In this document: piece after piece, positions 47,997 through 56,633 of the stretch
Layout: each line of letters begins with the position of its first letter
Position numbering within the stretch: position 1 is the first letter of the stretch
Source of the DNA: Tistrella bauzanensis
Lineage (GTDB): Bacteria; Pseudomonadota; Alphaproteobacteria; Tistrellales; Tistrellaceae
DNA: 63,932 nucleotides
Assembly: GCF_014636235.1 (NCBI RefSeq)
Contig: NZ_BMDZ01000032.1
Location: 1-63,932 of the forward strand
Direction: 5' to 3'
Made by a program: the position numbers and the translations under genes
The notes under the pieces: generated by a model
Databases searched by the model: none
What the model saw: only the letters and a program-made list of their open reading frames with translations
Told to the model about the DNA's origin: nothing

Positions 47997-48422
47997 GTCG
48001 GGTGCATCCTTGGTGGCGACCGTGCACATGCGGGCGCCGACGGTGTGGCGCTGGTCGTGCGAAGACGGAGGCTGATCGTGGGGCGAAACCTGCCGATCAG
48101 CATCAGCAAGCGCCGTGCCAGCCATGGGCATGTTATTCAACCACTTGATCTGAAATAGGAAATGTTCTTCTGTGCCGGCGGGTTGGCGGCTCGCGGCACG
48201 CATCTGCATCAGAATTGTGCGCAATATGCATGCAATGACTAAATAATAGTCACAATATGAAAGACCAGCGATGCGTCGCGGCAGAGGCCTTCAGGCGACG
48301 TTCGATTACTTCTTTGAAATCAATGATAAAAAAATCGACATGACCCTATGTTGTGCGGCTGGCATCCTGCATGCAAAGACGTATGCAAGTTCATCCGTCG
48401 CCCCCGCACCAGTGAGCCCCCG
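47997..48422. promoter_or_regulatory. Divergent control region of the ureide-type locus
   Basis: This 426-base AT-richer gap separates the importer operon from gntR. It contains TGCATGCAA at 48227 and 48368, a related CGTATGCAA at 48380, and the dyad TGACTA-AATAA-TAGTCA at 48236-48252. No gene is seen in it. Repeated TGCA-type half-sites fit binding by the adjacent GntR protein. Confidence 0.55.
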
Positions 48423-49265
48423 ATGACCCTGACACAGCCGACCGATACGCCCGAGCCGCCCGGCCAGCCGGGTGGCGTGCGCCGCAGCCTGGCCGACACC
48501 CTTGCCCGCAGGATTGCCGATGACATCATCGAAGGCCGGCTGCCGCCCGGCATCCGGCTGGACGAAGCCGAGCTTGCCGGCCGGTTCGCGGTCTCCCGCA
48601 CCCCCGTCCGGGAAGCGCTGGGCCAGGTCTGCGCCATGGGGCTGGCCGGCCGCCGACCGCATCGCGGCGTGGTGGTGACTGTGATGTCCGAGGCGCGGCT
48701 GCACGAGATGTTCGTGGCGATGGCCGAGTTGGAGGCGTCGGCGGCACGGCTGGCGGCGCTGAACATGACCGGCCCTGAACGACACCAGCTGGAGGCGCTG
48801 CATCTGGACAGTGCCGCCGCCGTGCGTGCCGGCGCGGTGGAGGATTACGCCGCCTGGAACACCCGCTTCCACATGCTGATCTATGCCGGCAGCCACAATG
48901 CCTATCTGGAGGAGCTGGTCGGGCTGACCCGCAAGCGGCTGGCGCCGTTCCGCCGCGCCCAGTTCAACGTGCTGGGCCGGCTGGCATCATCCTGTGCCGA
49001 GCACGACCGGATGGTGCAGGCGATCCTGCGCGCCGATGCCGAGGCGGCGGCCGAGGCCACCCGCGCCCATGTGCTGACGGTCAGCGCCGCCTCGGTCGCC
49101 TATGTCGGTGCGCGCGGGGCCGACGCGCGCAGGGCCGACGCGCGCAGGGCCGACGCGCGCCGGCCGGCCGACGCGGATCGCGTGCTGCAACCCAACCCCA
49201 CCGTCTCATACGCCGCCGACATCACCCCCCTTGGCACCACGCCCATCAAGGACAGCATCCGATGA
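48423..49265 (+). CDS. GntR-family regulator, FCD type
   Basis: The 280-residue protein has a GntR winged helix (LARRIADDIIEGRLPPGIRLDEAELAGRFAVSRTPVREALGQV) and an all-helical FCD effector domain (RFHMLIYAGSHNAYLEELV, CAEHDRMVQAILRADAEAA). A C-terminal RADAR-type repeat (coded by a 15-bp unit x3) and tail extend it beyond the usual length. Its stop overlaps the allophanate hydrolase start (ATGA). It is the likely regulator of both divergent operons. Confidence 0.9.
   Translation: MTLTQPTDTPEPPGQPGGVRRSLADTLARRIADDIIEGRLPPGIRLDEAELAGRFAVSRTPVREALGQVCAMGLAGRRPHRGVVVTVMSEARLHEMFVAMAELEASAARLAALNMTGPERHQLEALHLDSAAAVRAGAVEDYAAWNTRFHMLIYAGSHNAYLEELVGLTRKRLAPFRRAQFNVLGRLASSCAEHDRMVQAILRADAEAAAEATRAHVLTVSAASVAYVGARGADARRADARRADARRPADADRVLQPNPTVSYAADITPLGTTPIKDSIR
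49117..49161 (+). repeat. In-frame 15-bp tandem repeat x3 inside gntR
   Basis: GGGCCGACGCGCGCA is repeated at 49117, 49132 and 49147 (last base changed), giving GADAR-RADAR-RADAR near the end of the regulator. Confidence 0.9.
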
Positions 49266-51085
49266 CCGAAGCCATGCCTGCCCCCATCGACATCGCGCGG
49301 CTGCAAGCGGCCTATCAGGCCGGGCAGACCGATCCCCTGGCGGTGGTCCGGATGGTGCTGGCGCGGATTGCCGCCTGGCCCGACCCGGCCGTGTTCATTC
49401 TGCTGCGGGATGCGGCGGCATTGGAGGCCGAGGCTCTGGCGCTGATCGCGCGTGGTCCGGCCGATCTGCCGCTCTATGGCATCCCCTTCGCGGTGAAGGA
49501 CAATATCGACGTTGCCGGCCTGCCCACCACCGCGGCCTGCCCCGAATTCACCTATACGCCCGAGGCCTCGGCGACGGTGGTCGATGCGCTGCGGACGGCC
49601 GGCGCGCTGCTGATCGGCAAGACCAATCTGGATCAGTTCGCGACCGGGCTGGTCGGCGTGCGCTCGCCCTGGGGCGCGCCGCGCAGCCCGTTCAACCCGG
49701 ATTATGTCTCGGGCGGGTCCAGTTCGGGCTCGGCGGTCGCAACCTCCGCCGGGCTGGTCAGCTTCGCCCTTGGCACCGATACCGCCGGCTCCGGCCGGGT
49801 GCCGGCCGCTTTCACCAACACCGTCGGGCTGAAGCCCTCGATCGGTCTGATCAGCGCGCGCGGCGTGGTGCCGGCCTGCCGGTCGCTGGACTGCGTCACC
49901 ATCTTCGCCCAGACCGCCGATGATGCGGCAATCGTGCTGGATGTGGCGGCGGTCGAGGATGCCGGCGACAGCTATAGCCGCCGGACGCCCTGGGCGGGGG
50001 TGGTGCCGCTGCCTCAGGCCCCGGCGCAATTCCGCTTCGGAGTGCCGGCTGCGGACTGGCTCGCCTTTTTCGGCGACGATCTGAATCCGGCCTTGTTCCA
50101 GGCCGCGGTCACGCGGCTGGAAGCGCTGGGCGGCACGGCGGTCGAGATCGACCTCACGCCGTTTCTCGATGTGGCACGCCTGCTCTATGAGGGCCCATGG
50201 GTGGCAGAGCGCACCGCCGCCGTCGGCGATTTTCTGGCGGCCCATCCGGATGCCGGTCATCCGGTGGTGCGCGGCATCATCGAGGGCGGCCATGCCGTCA
50301 GCGGCGTGGCCGCATTCCGCGCGCAGTATCGGCTGGAAGCGCTGCGCCGGATCTGCGACGCGATCTGGGCCGATGTCGATCTGGTCGTCACCCCCACCGC
50401 CGGCACCACCTATACCGTGGCCGCGGTCGAGGCCGATCCGGTGCGGCTGAACAGCACGCTCGGCTATTACACCAATTTCATGAACCTGCTCGACTATGCC
50501 GCCGTGGCGGTGCCCGCCGGTTTCCGCGCCGACGGATTGCCCTTTGGCGTCACCCTGTTCGCGCCGGCCATGGCCGACCGGCGGCTGCTGTCGCTGGGCG
50601 ACCGGCTGCATCGGGCGGGCGGCCTCACCGCCGGGGCCACCGGGCTGGATCCTGCGCCGGCATCGGCGCGCGGTGCCGAGGAGCCGGGCCTGCGCACCGA
50701 TCTCGCCGTGGTCGGTGCCCATATGGAGGGCCTGCCGCTGAACGGTGAGCTGCTGGCGATGGGCGCGCGGCTGGTGGCGCGCACCTGCACCGCGCCGGTC
50801 TATCGGCTGTATGCGCTGGACGGCCTGCAGCCGCCCCGGCCGGGGCTGGTGCGGGTGGCCGATGGCGGCGCCGCGATCGCGCTGGAGGTGTGGTCGGTGC
50901 CGACCGACCGGCTGGGTCGTTTCGTGGCCGGCCTGCGGGCGCCGCTGGGGCTGGGGCAGGTGGAACTGGCCTCAGGCGACACCGTCGCAGGCTTTCTGTG
51001 CGAAGCGGCGGCTGTGGCCGGTGCCCGCGACATCACCGGCCATGGCGGCTGGCGGGCATGGCTTGCCCATGAACGGGCCGCATAG
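49262..51085 (+). CDS. atzF: Allophanate hydrolase
   Basis: The 607-residue protein has an amidase-signature domain with the Ser-cisSer-Lys triad (FAVKDNIDVAG, GGSSSGSAVATSAG, GTDTAGSGRVPAAF) and a C-terminal domain (LPLNGELLAMGARLVART to VAGFLCEAAAV) diagnostic of allophanate hydrolases. It converts allophanate to ammonia and CO2. No urea carboxylase gene is nearby, so allophanate must come from another route such as biuret, consistent with the two hydrolases across the regulator. Confidence 0.93.
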   Translation: MTEAMPAPIDIARLQAAYQAGQTDPLAVVRMVLARIAAWPDPAVFILLRDAAALEAEALALIARGPADLPLYGIPFAVKDNIDVAGLPTTAACPEFTYTPEASATVVDALRTAGALLIGKTNLDQFATGLVGVRSPWGAPRSPFNPDYVSGGSSSGSAVATSAGLVSFALGTDTAGSGRVPAAFTNTVGLKPSIGLISARGVVPACRSLDCVTIFAQTADDAAIVLDVAAVEDAGDSYSRRTPWAGVVPLPQAPAQFRFGVPAADWLAFFGDDLNPALFQAAVTRLEALGGTAVEIDLTPFLDVARLLYEGPWVAERTAAVGDFLAAHPDAGHPVVRGIIEGGHAVSGVAAFRAQYRLEALRRICDAIWADVDLVVTPTAGTTYTVAAVEADPVRLNSTLGYYTNFMNLLDYAAVAVPAGFRADGLPFGVTLFAPAMADRRLLSLGDRLHRAGGLTAGATGLDPAPASARGAEEPGLRTDLAVVGAHMEGLPLNGELLAMGARLVARTCTAPVYRLYALDGLQPPRPGLVRVADGGAAIALEVWSVPTDRLGRFVAGLRAPLGLGQVELASGDTVAGFLCEAAAVAGARDITGHGGWRAWLAHERAA

Positions 51086-51131
51086 CCCGAACTATGCCGG
51101 AGAACGGGCTATGCCGGAGGAGGGCGTCGCC

Positions 51132-51479
51132 TCAGGCGGCGGCGCCGTCGATCATCTCGTGGGCCTGGGCCATGTCGTCGGCCATCGGCAGCACGCCGGC
51201 CAGACCCGACATCTCGATGGTCTGGGCCACCTGTTCATGCGGTGCCACCAGCACCAGCAGCCCGCCGCGGCGCTTGACCAGCTTGGCGCCCGACAGCAGC
51301 AGCCTGATGCCGATCGATGCCAGGAATTCCACGCCGCTCATGTCGACGATCACATTGCGGGCACCGCCGCAGGCGCTGCTGACCGGCAGGTCCACCGCGG
51401 CGCTGCCCGCCACGTCGAGCCGGCCGCTCAATTCGATCAGGGTCAGACCGTTGTCGAGCTTCTGAATGCTGTGGCGCAT
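51132..51479 (-). CDS. STAS-domain anti-sigma factor antagonist
   Basis: The 115-residue protein has the STAS pattern LIELSGRLDVAGSAAVD, NVIVDMSGVEFLASIGIRLLL, where the serine in ASIG is the likely phosphorylation site, and GGLLVLVAP. Such proteins release sigma factors or feed phosphatase/kinase switches. No partner kinase is in view. Confidence 0.92.
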   Translation of the reverse strand: MRHSIQKLDNGLTLIELSGRLDVAGSAAVDLPVSSACGGARNVIVDMSGVEFLASIGIRLLLSGAKLVKRRGGLLVLVAPHEQVAQTIEMSGLAGVLPMADDMAQAHEMIDGAAA

Positions 51480-51567
51480 GATATGCGGACTCCTGGATGC
51501 ATCGCGTGGCCGCGATCATGCCCATAGTTGATGACGGTTTGATGTCAGCCGGATCATGGCGCCCGGA

Positions 51568-52260
51568 TCATCCGCGCCGTGCCGCCGCATCCGCCACCGC
51601 CAGCGCCGCCGGGGTGTTGATGTTGAGGAACGGATCGGCGCCGCTGGGGGCTGCCGGGAAATCGGCGGCGACGGCACCTAGGGCCGCCAGTGCTCCGCCC
51701 AGCGATCCGGCCCGGCCGCCATTGCCGGCGCAGGCGCGGGCGGTTTCGGCCAGCGCCCGCACGGCCGGCGCCAATGCCAGCGGCCACAGCGAGACAACCG
51801 GATGGATGCGGCCGAAACTGGCCGCCACCGCCGGGCGGATCAGCCCGCCTGCCGGCATGGCCCGGACCAGCCCCTCCACCAGATTCAGCGGCAGCAGCGG
51901 GGCGTCGTTCGGCACCACCAGCAGCGCCACCGGCTGTGGCTCCAGGGTCGCCGCCCAGGCAAGCCCGGCCTCAATGCCGGCGATCGGGCCGATCGACGGC
52001 CCTGGCTGATCGATCAGCGCCGCCAGATCACCCATGCGGCGATCCCGGCCGGCCGGGGACGTGTCGGAGCCGGTCGGCCGCGGCAGCGTGGCGCCAAGGC
52101 GGATGCTGATCGCCAGGCGCCCGACTTGCGGCCGTATGCGATCGATGACATGGGCCAGCATCGGCCGGCCCGCCAGATCCATGGCGCCCTTGTCCACCCC
52201 GCCCATGCGGGTCGCGCGCCCGCCGTTCAGGATAAGCCCGGCGATCTCGGTCTGCGCCAT
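51568..52260 (-). CDS. mobA: Molybdenum cofactor guanylyltransferase
   Basis: The 230-residue nucleotidyltransferase opens with AGLILNGGRATRMGGVDKGAM, the GTP-binding motif of MobA, followed by SIGPIAGIEAGLAWA and VVPNDAPLLPLNLVEGL. It makes the guanine-dinucleotide form of the cofactor. The molybdoenzyme in this window belongs to a family that normally takes the cytosine form (MocA), so the two are not necessarily partners. Confidence 0.88.
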   Translation of the reverse strand: MAQTEIAGLILNGGRATRMGGVDKGAMDLAGRPMLAHVIDRIRPQVGRLAISIRLGATLPRPTGSDTSPAGRDRRMGDLAALIDQPGPSIGPIAGIEAGLAWAATLEPQPVALLVVPNDAPLLPLNLVEGLVRAMPAGGLIRPAVAASFGRIHPVVSLWPLALAPAVRALAETARACAGNGGRAGSLGGALAALGAVAADFPAAPSGADPFLNINTPAALAVADAAARRG

Positions 52261-52389
52261 GGTGATGGTGCTCCCGTGGAAGAGGCATCCGGATGCGTCA
52301 GCCCCCACACTAACCGTCGGCGCCGGCCGGCGCCACGACGACGTGGCCGCCGTGTCATGCGCATGCCGCATGCATCATCAGATACCGGA

Positions 52390-53007
52390 TCAGATGCCGG
52401 GAGGCGATACCGGCGCCGCCGGCCTGGCCGGCCGTTCCAGAAGGGCGATCGCAGCGGCGCCGACGCCTGCCGCGATCGCCTGCCGCCGGGTCTCGCCGGC
52501 CATCGAGCGCGCCATGGTCACACCGCCTGAGAGAAGGGCGAGCAGGGCGACGGCGCGGTCGGTCCGCAGATCGGGGGCAAGCCAGGTGAGGCCGCAGGCG
52601 ATCCGCGCGATGACCGTGCCGAGGGCCGCTTCGAAACGGGCCCGCGTCTCTGCGCCGGCGCGCATGACATCGGGGGTCAGGCTTTGAAGGGCGCAGCTCT
52701 CGTCGAGCGCGCAGGCGAGCCGGTCGCCGAGATAGACATCGATGAAACGTTCCGGCCAATCCGCGGGGTGTGCCGCCTGGAGTGCTGCGATGCTGTCATC
52801 GAGTTGTGCGAGCCCGGCCATCGCCACCTCGGCGAAGGCACCGTCCTTTGACGGGAAATGGCCATAGAACGCCCCTGAGGTCACGCCGGCCTCTTTGGCG
52901 AGGCCGTCGACGCCGATGCCGCCATAGCCCTGGCGGCGGAATGCGCGGCCGGCGGCGGCGAGCAGGCGGGTGCGGGCTTCTTGCTTCTGACGGTCGGTGT
53001 ATCGCAT
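52390..53007 (-). CDS. TetR/AcrR-family regulator
   Basis: The 205-residue protein has RTRLLAAAGRAFRRQGYGGIGVDGLAKEAGVTSGAFYGHFPSKDGAFAEV, a textbook TetR domain; the rest is a ligand-binding domain with several Cys. It is divergent from the tautomerase gene, and three copies of a palindromic site lie in the 120-base gap, so it probably represses both directions. Confidence 0.92.
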   Translation of the reverse strand: MRYTDRQKQEARTRLLAAAGRAFRRQGYGGIGVDGLAKEAGVTSGAFYGHFPSKDGAFAEVAMAGLAQLDDSIAALQAAHPADWPERFIDVYLGDRLACALDESCALQSLTPDVMRAGAETRARFEAALGTVIARIACGLTWLAPDLRTDRAVALLALLSGGVTMARSMAGETRRQAIAAGVGAAAIALLERPARPAAPVSPPGI

Positions 53008-53023
53008 CGCGCAATCCTGAAAT

Positions 53024-53090
53024 CACGATCGTTATTTTTAACTTGACTGCATAACGATCGCTATTCATTAATCACATAACGGTCGTTATG
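53024..53090. promoter_or_regulatory. Three operator copies for the TetR regulator
   Basis: CACGATCGTTAT (53024-53035), CATAACGATCGCTATT (53050-53065) and CATAACGGTCGTTATG (53075-53090) share an ATAACGrTCGTTAT-type palindrome. They are spaced about 25 bases apart, covering promoters of both tetR and the tautomerase gene. Confidence 0.75.
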
Positions 53091-53127
53091 CAACGGACTG
53101 ACGGCCGCACCCGAAGGAGAACCAGAC

Positions 53128-53544
53128 ATGCCGATCGTCCTTACCCTCACCGAAGGGGTCATTCCCGCCGACCGGGAAGGCGCCGCCGTCGAGCGCATCG
53201 TCGATGCCTTCCTCCGTCACCACGGCCTTGCCGGGAACCGGGTCATGACGCCCAATGTGACCGCTCATGTCAGCGTGCTGCCCAAGGGCCGGACCTATGC
53301 CGGCGGAAAGCCGGTGGAGGGGGCCTGGATCGAGACCAGGACGCCGTCCTTCGCGCTCGCCGACCGCGCGATCCAGGCCGCCTTTTTCGGCGAGGCGACC
53401 GAGATCCTGCACGTGTTGTCGGGTGGCACCCTGTCCAGGGACCGGATCTGGTCAGACGGCGTGCATGCCGTCGACGGGGCGTGGAATATCGGTGGCAAGG
53501 CGTTGACGAACGCCGAACTGGGCGATGCGATCGCGGGCGGCTGA
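53128..53544 (+). CDS. Tautomerase-like protein
   Basis: The 138-residue protein begins MPIVLTLTEG, and the proline after Met is the catalytic residue of the tautomerase superfamily; KGRTYAGGKPVEGAWIETRTPSFAL lies where the active-site arginines occur. It is probably a detoxifying or promiscuous tautomerase. It is under the TetR operators and is followed by the glyoxalase gene 4 bases later. Confidence 0.72.
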   Translation: MPIVLTLTEGVIPADREGAAVERIVDAFLRHHGLAGNRVMTPNVTAHVSVLPKGRTYAGGKPVEGAWIETRTPSFALADRAIQAAFFGEATEILHVLSGGTLSRDRIWSDGVHAVDGAWNIGGKALTNAELGDAIAGG

Positions 53545-53548
53545 CCCC

Positions 53549-53950
53549 ATGCGCATCGCCTATACGATGATCCGCGTCGCCGATATCGAACGGTCGATTG
53601 CCTTCTATGTCGACATCCTTGGCATGACCCTGTTCCGCCGGGAGGATTATCCCACGGGACGCTTCACTCTGGCCTTTCTCGGCTATGGCGCGGAGCCGTC
53701 CGGCGCCACCATCGAACTCACCTGGAACTGGGACGCCCAGGTCTATGACAAGGGCACGGGCTGGGGCCATCTGGCGCTTGCCGTCGGGGATGTCGTCCTT
53801 GCCTGCGGGCGGTTCGAGGCAAAGGGTGCCAGGGTCGTCCGCCGCCCGGGGCCGATGATGCATGCCTCCACCCAGCGTGGCGATGCCGAGATGATCGCCT
53901 TCATCGAGGATCCCGACGGCTATCGGATCGAGCTCGTTCAACACGCGTGA
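53549..53950 (+). CDS. Glyoxalase I-like protein with altered metal site
   Basis: The 133-residue protein matches lactoylglutathione lyase: RVADIERSIAFYVDILGMTLFRRED, ATIELTWNWD, GWGHLALAV, FIEDPDGYRIELVQ. In E. coli GloA the metal is held by His5, Glu56, His74 and Glu122. Here the first is Tyr5, while Glu56, His74 and Glu128 are kept. Loss of one ligand could change metal, lower activity or shift substrate. It is in one unit with the tautomerase, suggesting an electrophile response. Confidence 0.85.
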   Translation: MRIAYTMIRVADIERSIAFYVDILGMTLFRREDYPTGRFTLAFLGYGAEPSGATIELTWNWDAQVYDKGTGWGHLALAVGDVVLACGRFEAKGARVVRRPGPMMHASTQRGDAEMIAFIEDPDGYRIELVQHA

Positions 53951-53965
53951 CGGGGGCCTGAAGAT

Positions 53966-54005
53966 CCGGCTCCGGACAGGGACGCATCGCTCTGTCCGGA
54001 GCCGG
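53966..54005. terminator. Bidirectional terminator between glyoxalase and MFS genes
   Basis: CCGGCTCCGGACAG and its exact complement form a 14-bp stem around a 12-base loop, followed by CTTT. Genes on both sides converge on it. Confidence 0.75.
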
Positions 54006-54087
54006 CTTTACGGAGCCGGGGATCAGGCGGCGGAGATGGGCTGCATCTGTGTGCCTTGAAGGCCGCCGAGGCATATCCGTCGCCTCT

Positions 54088-55554
54088 CTATCGAACGGCG
54101 GGTCTCTTGCGCACCATGAAAGTTACGAGCGCGGCAGCCACGATGACGGCAGCGAGGTTGTAGATCATGGCGCCGGCGAAGGCGTCGGCATAGCGCCCGG
54201 CATTGGAGACGCCGTCGCCGGCATGCCTGCCGAGACGATCCACGAAGACGATACCGACAACGGAAATGCCGAAGGCTCCCCCGATCTGTTGCATGGTGGA
54301 CATGAAGCCGGCTGCCATTCCAGCATGATTTTCCTCGACATAGCCGATGACCAGATTGAGCAGCGGCGTCATCGAAAGGCCCTGACCGAAGCCGAACAAC
54401 ACCAGCGGTGGCAGAAGCGCGACTGTTTCGACGTCATCGCCAAGGCCGGCGGCGGTCACGATCAGCCAGCCGATCCCGGCCGCATAGACCAGCGCGCCGC
54501 CGGCGATCGCCATGTTTCCGAAACGCGCCACCAGCTTCGGCGCCACCAGCGACGCGATGATGAAACCGACGCTTGCCGGCGCGAACAGCGTGCCGGCCGC
54601 GAACGGCGTCAGGCCGAGGCCGGACTGCACCAGCAGGGCGAAGCACAGGAACAGCGATGTCGATGTCGAATAGATCAGCAGCACCACCAGAGATCCCGCC
54701 GAGAACGCGATGTTGCGGAACAGGGTCAGGTCAATGGCAGGATCGCCGCCGCGCTTTGCGACCAGATGCTCCCAGGCGAGAAACGCCGCCAGCAGCACGA
54801 CCGAGGCTACCATGCTGGCCCAGGTCCAGAGCGGCCAGCCGATAGTCGGGCCTTCGAGCAGCGGCAGAAGCAGAAGCAGCAGCCCCGTTGTCGCCAGTCC
54901 GATCCCCGGCCAATCGACGCTCATGGCGTCGGCGGACCGCGATTCCGGGATGATCCGCGCCGACAGCAGCGCGATGACACCGATCGGCAGGTTGATCAGA
55001 AAGATGATCCGCCAGCCCAGGCCGAGCAGATCGCTTTCGACGATGAGGCCGCCCAAGACCTGTCCGGCGATGGCCGCCAGTCCCAGTGTCATGCCCAGGA
55101 GGCCGAAGGCGCGACGGCGGCCCGCGTCGTCAAAGAGGACGCGCAGCAGCGCATAGATCTGCGGAAACAGGATGGCTGCGGTCGCACCTTGCAGAAGGCG
55201 GGCGACAATCAGGCTCGTGGCGTCGGGTGCGATACCGCAGAGGAACGATGTGATCGCGAATCCGGCCATGCCGAGCGCGAACAGGCGGCGGCGTCCATGG
55301 CGATCGCCGAGCCGCCCGCCAGCGATCAGCAGCACGCCGAAGGCCAGCTCATATCCGGCGATGACAAAGCCGATGTCGGCGAAGTCCGCGCCGAGGTCGG
55401 TCTGCATCGACGGTATGGCGACATTGACCACGAACAGGTCGAAAACGGTGATGAAGCCGCCGAGCAACAGGATGGTCAATGCAAGCGCCGAGGGGCGTGG
55501 TCTCGCGGCAGTCTGCGGGAACGGGGGGTCAGTTGGTCGATGAGCGATGGTCAT
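54088..55554 (-). CDS. MFS multidrug efflux transporter, DHA2 (14-helix) family
   Basis: The 488-residue protein has about 14 membrane helices and motif A (GGRLGDRHGRRRLFALG), with FDLFVVNVAIPSMQTDL in helix 1 as in EmrB/QacA proteins. These exchange protons for drugs or toxic compounds. ATG 55554 is preferred for GGAGG four bases upstream. Divergent from the XRE regulator. Confidence 0.92.
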   Translation of the reverse strand: MTIAHRPTDPPFPQTAARPRPSALALTILLLGGFITVFDLFVVNVAIPSMQTDLGADFADIGFVIAGYELAFGVLLIAGGRLGDRHGRRRLFALGMAGFAITSFLCGIAPDATSLIVARLLQGATAAILFPQIYALLRVLFDDAGRRRAFGLLGMTLGLAAIAGQVLGGLIVESDLLGLGWRIIFLINLPIGVIALLSARIIPESRSADAMSVDWPGIGLATTGLLLLLLPLLEGPTIGWPLWTWASMVASVVLLAAFLAWEHLVAKRGGDPAIDLTLFRNIAFSAGSLVVLLIYSTSTSLFLCFALLVQSGLGLTPFAAGTLFAPASVGFIIASLVAPKLVARFGNMAIAGGALVYAAGIGWLIVTAAGLGDDVETVALLPPLVLFGFGQGLSMTPLLNLVIGYVEENHAGMAAGFMSTMQQIGGAFGISVVGIVFVDRLGRHAGDGVSNAGRYADAFAGAMIYNLAAVIVAAALVTFMVRKRPAVR

Positions 55555-55629
55555 GGCACCTCCAATGTCGTTGAAGCTGCATGCCACATACGCTAATCAT
55601 ATTACTATGGAACAAATTATGCGGTTACT

Positions 55630-56430
55630 ATGAGCGACCCCCTGAATAACAGGCTGGATCGCACACGCTCCGAACTGGCGGATTTTCTCCGGCGGCGGCG
55701 GGAAAGCCTGACGCCGCTCGATGTCGGCCTACCGGTCGGCAAGCGGCGGCGAACGCCGGGGCTTCGCCGCGAGGAGGTGGCGGCGCTCGCCGGCGTGGGC
55801 GTCACCTGGTACACCTGGCTGGAACAGGGCCGCGCGATCAAGGTCTCCACGGCGTTTCTCGACAACGTGTCGCGCGTCCTGAAACTGGATGAGATCGAGC
55901 GGCGGCATCTGTTTCTTCTTGCCCATCAGCGACCGCCGGCCATGGCCGGACAGGCATGGTGCGCGTTACCGCCGCTGGTGCGGCGATTGCTCGACGATCT
56001 TACACGGCGGCCATCCTATGTACTGAACCTGCGATGGGATGTGATCGGCTGGAACGAGGCGGCCGAGCACCTGTTCGGGTTCGAGCAGCGTGATGCTGCC
56101 GAACGGAACATGCTCTGGATGCTGTTCGCAGATGATCGGCTGAGCAGCCGGATCGTGGAGTGGTCGGTCCAGGCTCCACAGGTTCTGGCAAGCTTCCGGC
56201 GGGATTTTGCGCAGGCCCCCGAGGACGACAGCATGGTAGCCCTCGTTGACGCTCTGGAGCGGATGTCCCCGTCGTTCAGACATCTGTGGAATCGGCACGA
56301 CGTGCATGGCCGCTGCGAAGGCCGCCGGAGCTTCATGATTGAAGGTCAGGGGCCGGTTGCGTTCGATCATTCATCCTTCATTGTGGATGAGGAGAAACAC
56401 CTGCGTCTTGTATTCTATGCGGCGGTCTGA
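55630..56430 (+). CDS. XRE-family regulator with MmyB-like ligand domain
   Basis: The 266-residue protein has a helix-turn-helix domain (LADFLRRRRESLTPLDVGL, TPGLRREEVAALAGVGVTWYTWLEQGR) and a C-terminal MmyB-like PAS-type domain (YVLNLRWDVIGWNEAAEHLFGF). Such regulators are often next to and control transporters or oxidoreductases; the divergent MFS gene is the likely target. Confidence 0.93.
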   Translation: MSDPLNNRLDRTRSELADFLRRRRESLTPLDVGLPVGKRRRTPGLRREEVAALAGVGVTWYTWLEQGRAIKVSTAFLDNVSRVLKLDEIERRHLFLLAHQRPPAMAGQAWCALPPLVRRLLDDLTRRPSYVLNLRWDVIGWNEAAEHLFGFEQRDAAERNMLWMLFADDRLSSRIVEWSVQAPQVLASFRRDFAQAPEDDSMVALVDALERMSPSFRHLWNRHDVHGRCEGRRSFMIEGQGPVAFDHSSFIVDEEKHLRLVFYAAV

Positions 56431-56492
56431 AATCAGCAGTCGCGCCCGGTTTCGCGACGACTGCAACTGTGGTACGAAAGTGCCGCTGGCCG

Positions 56493-56605
56493 CGAGGGGA
56501 CGACCCCTTGCCCGGTGTCCTGTTGTCATCCGCTCTGCCGACAGATGATCGAGGGCGGATGACCCGGGACGGGCGACCGGCCATGTTCAGCGGGGACGAC
56601 CCTGC
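56493..56605 (+). promoter_or_regulatory. Guanidine-II (mini-ykkC) riboswitch candidate
   Basis: Two hairpins with ACGA loops match the mini-ykkC design. P1 is CGAGGGG-ACGA-CCCCTTG (56493-56510), 7 pairs. P2 is GCGGGG-ACGA-CCCTGC (56590-56605), 6 pairs including one G-U. The linker of 79 bases is long but folds into its own stem from TCATCCGC and GCGGATGA. P2 ends about 16 bases before the Shine-Dalgarno GAGG of a Gdx/SugE gene, whose family exports guanidinium. Ligand binding would release or expose the ribosome site. Confidence 0.87.
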
Positions 56606-56633
56606 GCTTCATGAGTGATGCGAGGTTGCTCCC

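Noticed and set aside
54049-55596. Plus-strand open frame of 515 codons opposite the MFS gene
   Set aside because: Gln/Arg/His-rich translation, no hydrophobic segments or domains; mirror of a real membrane protein.
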